NCBI GenBank assembly: GCA_021803885.1
Contig: JAJZKY010000119.1
Coordinates: forward strand, 1-10,152
DNA from: Planctomycetota bacterium
GTDB taxonomy: Bacteria > Planctomycetota > Phycisphaerae > WQYP01 > JAJZKY01
Direction of reading: 5' to 3'
DNA: 10,152 nt
A program made the translations under genes and the position numbers. Below, one piece after another: positions 6,564-10,152 of this stretch. Position 1 is the stretch's first letter, and the number at the start of each line of letters is the position of its first letter. The notes under the pieces were generated by a model. It did not search any database and was not told the DNA's origin. It saw nothing but the letters and a program-made list of their open reading frames with translations.

Positions 6564-7100
6564 TTAAATCCGCCGGGATTGCTCCAGCACAGGTTGCATG
6601 CTCTGCTGGCCGTCCGAACAGTCAATATGCACGCTGAAAATCTCTGCTCGCGAGCCTGGGCCGCCCGGGTTTAGATTCATGCTGTGCTGTTGTACCAGCG
6701 GCCAAATGATTTGGCGGTCGGTTTGCGGAATCTCAAGCTCGCCTACCGCTGCGGGATCCACCCATTCCAGTTTTCCTTCGGGAATCTCGTGGGCAGGAAA
6801 ATTAACCGCAGTCAAAGATTCAAAACAGAACATCAGCCAATGTCCGCGGCCTTCGAAGGCCTTTTCTGAAACAATTCCCATCAACCGGATATCCGCAAGG
6901 GCCAGGCGCTGGCCGGTTTCTTCGGTAATTTCTCGTAACGCGCAGGCAAACGGCGACTCGCCACTGGCTTGTTCCAGCTTGCCGCCAACCGGCGAATAAA
7001 GATCCAGGTTGGGGCTGCGGCAGCGTTTGAGCAGCAACATCTGTCCGCGGGAATTAAACAAATACACCAGCACGGCAATTCTATAAGGCAGTTCCACCAA
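6564..7100 (-). CDS. Nudix hydrolase
   Basis: A 178-residue protein with a Nudix box at residues 40-63: G40, then E48, R56-E57 and E60-E61-x-G63, the residues that bind Mg2+ and catalyse cleavage of nucleoside diphosphate-linked substrates. The spacing from R to EE and from E48 to R56 is canonical, but G40 to E48 has seven residues between instead of five (GKLEQASGE), a two-residue insertion. The N-terminal strand YRIAVLVYLFNSRGQMLLLKR and the later GRGHWLMFCFES fit the family fold. The substrate cannot be told; related enzymes sanitise oxidised nucleotides or hydrolyse nucleotide sugars and ADP-ribose. The C-terminus after residue 145 is unlike the family core. The start is TTG 7098-7100 or the adjacent GTG 7095-7097; no strong ribosome binding site decides between them. 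It is a single gene between a convergent acidic-protein gene and a tRNA gene. Confidence 0.88.
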   Translation of the reverse strand: MVELPYRIAVLVYLFNSRGQMLLLKRCRSPNLDLYSPVGGKLEQASGESPFACALREITEETGQRLALADIRLMGIVSEKAFEGRGHWLMFCFESLTAVNFPAHEIPEGKLEWVDPAAVGELEIPQTDRQIIWPLVQQHSMNLNPGGPGSRAEIFSVHIDCSDGQQSMQPVLEQSRRI

Positions 7101-7287
7101 CGTAAATCTCTACTTTCCGCTTTCTGCTGAACCCCATGCTATTGGCCCGGCGGGTCGCAAGATAGACAGGAGAAAATGAACAATGGCCGGTATAAACGCC
7201 GGTCGCCCGTACAACTGCAGCCTGCGCCGGACGGTTGACTCACTTCCTGTCATGGCACAGTCCGGCATTGTTGACCTGGCGGACCAA

Positions 7288-7374
7288 CGGAGGCGGAGGG
7301 ATTCGAACCCCCGGACGAGTTGCCCCGTCACCGGTTTTCAAGACCGGCGCAATCAACCGCTCTGCCACGCCTCC
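7288..7374 (-). tRNA. tRNA-Ser, anticodon UGA
   Basis: Read on the minus strand, the 87-nt gene has acceptor arms GGAGGCG (from 7374) and CGCCTCC followed by discriminator G73 at 7288, as expected for serine. The anticodon loop CUUGAAA sits between CCGGU and ACCGG stems, giving UGA, which reads UCA. A long variable arm with stem GACG/CGTC (class II tRNA) and a T arm with loop TTCGAAT are present. The 3' CCA is not encoded: the next bases read TTG. The gene stands alone between the Nudix gene and the repeat region. Confidence 0.96.
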
Positions 7375-7437
7375 TGTTGGATAGCCCATGCCAGGTCCAC
7401 CACGACCTGGGGCATATCCGCATACCCATGGGCCGTG

Positions 7438-7461
7438 ACGCTACCCTTTTTACGGTAGCGT
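7438..7461. repeat. Perfect 8-bp inverted repeat
   Basis: ACGCTACC (7438-7445) and GGTAGCGT (7454-7461) are exactly complementary, with an 8-nt loop CTTTTTAC. It lies 64-87 nt upstream of tRNA-Ser on the tRNA's strand. There is no T run after the stem on either strand, so it is not a clear terminator. A -35-like TTGACC (7476-7481, minus strand) lies just upstream of it. Confidence 0.5.
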
Positions 7462-7532
7462 AAGCTTTCAGTCAGGTCAAACGAAAACGGCTGGCTTGAG
7501 ATGCTATAGGGGGACTTACAGCAATTAACTTT

Positions 7533-7557
7533 CAGCGATCAGCGATCAGCGATCAGC
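7533..7557. repeat. 7-bp tandem repeat (CAGCGAT)x3 plus a partial unit
   Basis: CAGCGAT occurs three times in direct succession at 7533-7553, followed by CAGC at 7554-7557. It immediately borders the palindrome cluster that starts at 7573. Such a tract can change copy number by slippage. Confidence 0.85.
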
Positions 7558-7572
7558 TTGGCAGCAAATTTT

Positions 7573-7774
7573 GCGGGCAAGATGCCCGCGGTCCCAAGGC
7601 TCAATGTTTGGCAGACAAGAATGTGGGATTGCGGACGCGGTGCTGCACGGCCAAAGACAAGAATGTCTGTGCTACGCTGGGGCATCGCCAGGTACGACGA
7701 TGCGGGCGAGGACGCTCGCGGCCACATGGCGGGCAGGATGTCCCCCCTCCAATTTCACCGCGGGCAAGATGTCT
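7573..7774. repeat. Cluster of short related imperfect palindromes (dispersed-repeat type)
   Basis: At least five units can be seen. 7573-7589 is GCGGGCA-AGA-TGCCCGC, a perfect 7-bp stem with a 3-nt loop. 7655-7668 is AGACA-AGAA-TGTCT. 7706-7719 is GCGAG-GACG-CTCGC. 7731-7743 is GGGCA-GGA-TGTCC. 7762-7774 is GGGCA-AGA-TGTCT, the last two with G-U pairs. A degenerate unit with ACAAGAATGT lies at 7614-7624. The common core (purine-rich arm, AGA/GGA loop, TGYCY arm) shows that they belong to one family in various states of decay. From memory, such units are scattered through the intergenic DNA of many Planctomycetota and Verrucomicrobiota; this could not be checked here. No transposase is nearby. 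Confidence 0.7.
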
Positions 7775-7795
7775 GGTTTTCACCGCCGAAGAGCT

Positions 7796-8623
7796 TCAGC
7801 CTGCCACTTGCAGCACACGCTTGGTGGCCTGCCAGGCCAAGGTAGCCGCTTGCGGGGCGGGCATTTCACGAAGCTGTTGATTGAAAACTTCCAGCGACAT
7901 GGGGCCGTTGTAGCCGGTACGCCGGAGCGCCTGCAAAAATCCCACCAAATCAATTCCACCGTTACCGGGCAATACGCGCTGGCCGTCCTGTACTTCGCCT
8001 ACCGGAACCCGTGGGGCGTCATTCAGGTGTGCCAGCACAATTTTTTCCGCCGGGATTTCTGCCAGATGCTGCCAGGTGGTACCCGCGGTGTGGCAATGAA
8101 AACTATCCACCAGCAAGCCCACGTTAGTGCCAATGGCATCAGCCAATTCCAGCATCAGTCCGGGAGTAAAAATAAATTCATGCTTGAACTTGCGCCGCAA
8201 ATGATACGGTGCCACAAATTCCAGTCCGAACCGAAGGCCGTGGTCGCGCAAAATATCGGCAATGGGTTTGATTCGGGATACATGAAAATTCCAGTTTTCC
8301 AGAAAAGGCAGATCGGAAGAAGGCATGATCCAGGTGGCGCAGGAATCGGCCTTGAGTTGGGCCGCCACCGGAGCCATTTTTTTTAATTGCGCCAGCCCCT
8401 CCGGCAATTTGGCACTTTCCGCCCGGAAATCCGGTGCCCCCCATCCACCAAAGCGCAGATGATGTGTGGCGTAGAGATCCGCAAGTTTCGCAACTCCGTG
8501 CTGCACACCGTAGTTGATGTCCACATCAGCGCCGGCAAAGCCCGCCCCGGCCGCAACTTTCACAAAATCTTCCTGTGATAAATTGCCCCCGGTGGTTCCC
8601 CGATTCAGACACACATACTCCAT
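7796..8623 (-). CDS. Sugar phosphate isomerase/epimerase-like TIM-barrel protein
   Basis: A 275-residue protein of the xylose-isomerase-like TIM barrel / AP endonuclease 2 superfamily. Conserved metal-site residues appear in order at strand ends: Glu135 in FGLEFVAP, Asp173 in LLVDSFHCHT (with His176 next to it), His199 in VLAHLNDAP and Glu245 in MSLEVFN. The stretch RVLPGNGGIDL (216-226) matches the usual R-x-x-PGxGxID loop of this family. Members isomerise or epimerise sugars, inositol derivatives or hydroxypyruvate, or act as 3-keto-sugar processing enzymes, and the exact substrate is not readable. No signal peptide is seen, so it is probably cytosolic. ATG 8621-8623 has GGAG 7 nt upstream. 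A good candidate promoter lies 68 nt upstream. It is downstream of the ADP-ribosylglycohydrolase-family gene with a 258-nt gap, in the same direction. Confidence 0.85.
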   Translation of the reverse strand: MEYVCLNRGTTGGNLSQEDFVKVAAGAGFAGADVDINYGVQHGVAKLADLYATHHLRFGGWGAPDFRAESAKLPEGLAQLKKMAPVAAQLKADSCATWIMPSSDLPFLENWNFHVSRIKPIADILRDHGLRFGLEFVAPYHLRRKFKHEFIFTPGLMLELADAIGTNVGLLVDSFHCHTAGTTWQHLAEIPAEKIVLAHLNDAPRVPVGEVQDGQRVLPGNGGIDLVGFLQALRRTGYNGPMSLEVFNQQLREMPAPQAATLAWQATKRVLQVAG

Positions 8624-8691
8624 AGAAAATCTCCATTGTCAAAATGCAAGCCGGACTGTTCATCACGCGTCGCCGAAAATCCCACCGACAA

Positions 8692-8720
8692 ATCCTACCG
8701 ACGGCGGATGGCGTTGACAA
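8692..8720 (-). promoter_or_regulatory. Candidate sigma70-type promoter for the sugar isomerase/epimerase gene
   Basis: On the minus strand TTGTCA (8715-8720, 5 of 6 to TTGACA) is followed after exactly 17 nt by TAGGAT (8692-8697, 4 of 6 to TATAAT). The -10 box ends 68 nt before the ATG at 8623, leaving a leader of about 60 nt. A second perfect TTGACA (read on the minus strand near 8751-8757) has no matching -10 box. Confidence 0.45.
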
Positions 8721-8881
8721 TAGCGTCTCATTCTGCCGGATTGAACGACCTGTCAAATTTGTACCATCAGGGCCATCGCACCGACCGCCGTATCAGGGCA
8801 CCACGGAAACTGCCCCCGGTGTGACGGCATCACCATCGTCGAGCAACCCCAGCACGGCCCCGTGTGCGGGCAGTTATTCTT

Positions 8882-10027
8882 TCAGGAAAGAGGCATAATT
8901 TTCGACGCAATGGCGACGCTGCGCATGGCACACTCGGAAATGGCAATCGGATGATAATCCAGAATACCGCTATGCAACCGGTCATGCAGACGTGCAGTCC
9001 AGTGAACCGGCAGCAGCGTTGCCCCAAGCATCGCTCCCATGATGGACCCAACCGTGGCACCATTGCAGTCGGTATCCCATCCGCCCATCACCGCGATGGT
9101 TATGGCGCGGCCAAAATCCCGCCCGCCCAGCAGCAGGCCCGCGACCACCAGTGCCGCATTGTTGATGGTGTGAACGGGGTGATACTGCCCCAACAGGGCA
9201 TAGATTTCGTCCAAGACCATCTCGAATCGCTGCGGATCAAGACGATATTTATCGCAGATGGCCACCACCTCCTGCACGGCTTTGAAAAGCCGTGAGGTGG
9301 ACGGTATTTGGGCCAGACCGGCGGTGATAATTGCGTGAACGTCATCGCAGGTGAAAGCGGCGGCAATCATGGCGGCGACAAACATTTCCCCGTAAATGCC
9401 GTTTTTAACGTGCGATATGCGAGCATCGCGCCAGGCAAATTCCGCCGCCAGTTGGGGGTTGCCCGGTGCAGCATAACCCCAGGAATCCGCCCGGATCTGA
9501 GCCCCAATCCATTCGCGGTAAGGGTTGTAATGGGTGCTGACCCACTGCCAATCCGGCTCTACCGAGGGAATACTGCAATGAAAATCATAGCCATTCACCA
9601 GATTCCGATAGGCTTGTGTTTCTGCGGTACAAACCGCTCGATAAGGAAGATGCTGCATCCAGGCACAGGCCACATCCCACGAGGTAAAATCAGCGGATTT
9701 TTCGCGTAAGATAATCTGCCCGATCACGGTATAGCGGATGTCATCATCCGTTTCCATAAAAGCGATATGTTCCCGGGTCGAAGCCTGGCACCCAACCCGC
9801 CCGGCGCGATCTTCGGCCGGAGAATGTTCAGGAAAATAGTCCTGGAGCGGATATTCTCCGTTGCCCGCGGCCGCAAGATAAGTTTTAATTCGATCCCTGG
9901 ATGACATCCCCGCGTGCGGCCCCATAAAACATTCCACCGGCTTGCCCAGGGCGCATCCCACACATCGACCCAGCCACGCTCCGTACATGCGGTCAAAAAG
10001 CTGTTTTTCATTAAGTCTGACAGGCAT
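8882..10027 (-). CDS. ADP-ribosylglycohydrolase-family protein
   Basis: With ATG 10025-10027 as start the protein has 381 residues. It begins with LNEKQLFDRMYGAWLGRCVGCALGKPVE, the family's N-terminal GxxxGxxxGxxxG helix. Two metal-binding clusters follow: ETDDD (92-96) and WDTDCNGATVGSIMGAMLGA (317-336), the DxDxN pair of the DraG/ARH fold that coordinates two Mg2+ ions. The family cleaves ADP-ribose from proteins or small molecules, but many bacterial members near sugar genes probably hydrolyse other N- or O-glycosides. No DraT-like partner or nitrogenase gene is visible. The protein is longer than the usual 300 residues because of an insertion between the two metal clusters (about residues 130-200, with many Trp and Tyr). 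A TTG at 10067-10069 would add 14 residues, but these lack similarity and neither start has a clear ribosome binding site. It precedes the sugar isomerase gene, which suggests a shared pathway. Confidence 0.86.
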   Translation of the reverse strand: MPVRLNEKQLFDRMYGAWLGRCVGCALGKPVECFMGPHAGMSSRDRIKTYLAAAGNGEYPLQDYFPEHSPAEDRAGRVGCQASTREHIAFMETDDDIRYTVIGQIILREKSADFTSWDVACAWMQHLPYRAVCTAETQAYRNLVNGYDFHCSIPSVEPDWQWVSTHYNPYREWIGAQIRADSWGYAAPGNPQLAAEFAWRDARISHVKNGIYGEMFVAAMIAAAFTCDDVHAIITAGLAQIPSTSRLFKAVQEVVAICDKYRLDPQRFEMVLDEIYALLGQYHPVHTINNAALVVAGLLLGGRDFGRAITIAVMGGWDTDCNGATVGSIMGAMLGATLLPVHWTARLHDRLHSGILDYHPIAISECAMRSVAIASKIMPLS

Positions 10028-10078
10028 CTGCAGTGGGCTGGACGGCCGCAACGCCTGAATGCCCGGCAAGTCGGAAGG

Positions 10079-10150
10079 TTACTTGAATGGAAAGGAATCC
10101 GGTATGGATATCCTGGTCAACGCGGAATAAATCTCGTGGAGCTTTTTCGC
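10079..10150 (-). CDS. Possible 3' end of an upstream gene, cut by window edge
   Basis: From the right edge one minus-strand frame is open for 23 codons and ends AKKLHEIYSALTRISIPDSF followed by PFK and TAA at 10079-10081. It would finish 51 nt before the ATG of the ADP-ribosylglycohydrolase-family gene, which is a normal spacing within a unit. The stretch is too short to identify or to prove coding; a second minus-strand frame is also open through here. Confidence 0.3.
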   Translation of the reverse strand, partial: AKKLHEIYSALTRISIPDSFPFK

Positions 10151-10152
10151 AT

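Larger units (their letters stand above)
7375..7795. other. Gene-free region with hairpins, a tandem repeat and a palindrome cluster
   Basis: No open frame here looks like a protein. The part next to the tRNA (7375-7500) carries two small hairpins, one at 7388-7415 (ATGCCAGGT paired with ACCTGGGGCAT, with a 2-nt bulge) and one at 7438-7461. From 7533 to 7780 it is filled by a 7-bp tandem repeat and by several short palindromes with a common core, listed separately. Frames crossing this region produce repeat-like peptides (for example GKMPAVP or GILPA), which I take as translations of the palindromes and not as genes. Confidence 0.7.

Noticed and set aside
7101..7287. A gene or terminator between the Nudix gene and the tRNA
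   Set aside because: There is only a loose inverted repeat (GCCGGAC/GTCCGGC with a 27-nt loop) and no T run; no coding frame is convincing.
7183..7458. 91-residue plus-strand frame containing RDSNPRTSCPVTGFQ
   Set aside because: This peptide is the antisense translation of tRNA-Ser, a known annotation artefact, although an AGGAG lies upstream of its ATG.
7533..7780. CRISPR array
   Set aside because: The tandem unit is only 7 bp and the palindromes are unequal in sequence and spacing; there are no uniform repeats, spacers or cas genes.
7571..8386. 271-residue plus-strand frame across the repeats and the isomerase gene
   Set aside because: Its first part translates the palindromes and its second part is antisense to the isomerase gene.
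8624..8881. Small genes in the spacer between the isomerase and glycohydrolase genes
   Set aside because: Only short frames without ribosome binding sites or motifs are present; apart from the candidate promoter I see nothing.

Overview
The window looks like a chromosomal segment of a free-living bacterium, most likely from the Planctomycetota (Phycisphaerae-like) or the wider PVC group. This is inferred from the moderately high GC, the frequent GTG and TTG starts, a small protein with an almost pure Asp/Glu tail, and an intergenic cluster of short imperfect palindromes with a GGGCA-AGA-TGCCC core that I associate with these phyla. It is not a phylogenetic proof. I see no integrase, transposase, phage gene or CRISPR array.

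Layout. Positions 1-3380 hold four minus-strand genes, read right to left: a lipoprotein-like alpha/beta hydrolase, a membrane methyltransferase of the isoprenylcysteine-methyltransferase/PEMT type, an acyltransferase of the condensation/CAT superfamily, and the N-terminal part of a ComF-type phosphoribosyltransferase that runs off the left edge. Junctions are 2 nt, 72 nt and a 4-nt ATGA overlap, so at least two pairs are probably translationally coupled. A 301-bp divergent spacer with a long imperfect hairpin separates them from gnd (6-phosphogluconate dehydrogenase), which is on the plus strand.

gnd and the convergent coaD (phosphopantetheine adenylyltransferase) share the palindrome TTAA, which provides both stop codons. 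Between coaD and the next gene lies a possible small ORF broken at a G7 run, followed by a gene for a 129-residue protein whose last 58 residues include 44 Asp/Glu. Convergent to that is a Nudix hydrolase, then tRNA-Ser(UGA) on the minus strand.

Positions 7375-7795 carry no convincing gene. They hold an 8-bp hairpin, a 7-bp tandem repeat and at least five related short palindromes. The right end contains two minus-strand genes, a sugar phosphate isomerase/epimerase-like TIM barrel and an ADP-ribosylglycohydrolase-family protein, and perhaps the last codons of a further upstream gene.

Functionally this is mostly housekeeping metabolism (pentose phosphate pathway, CoA synthesis, nucleotide clean-up, tRNA) next to two less defined groups: a possible lipid or small-molecule modification cluster on the left and a glycoside/sugar catabolic pair on the right. 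I did not find a clear new defence or mobile system. The points most worth checking are the left cluster, the acidic protein, the broken small ORF and the palindrome cluster.
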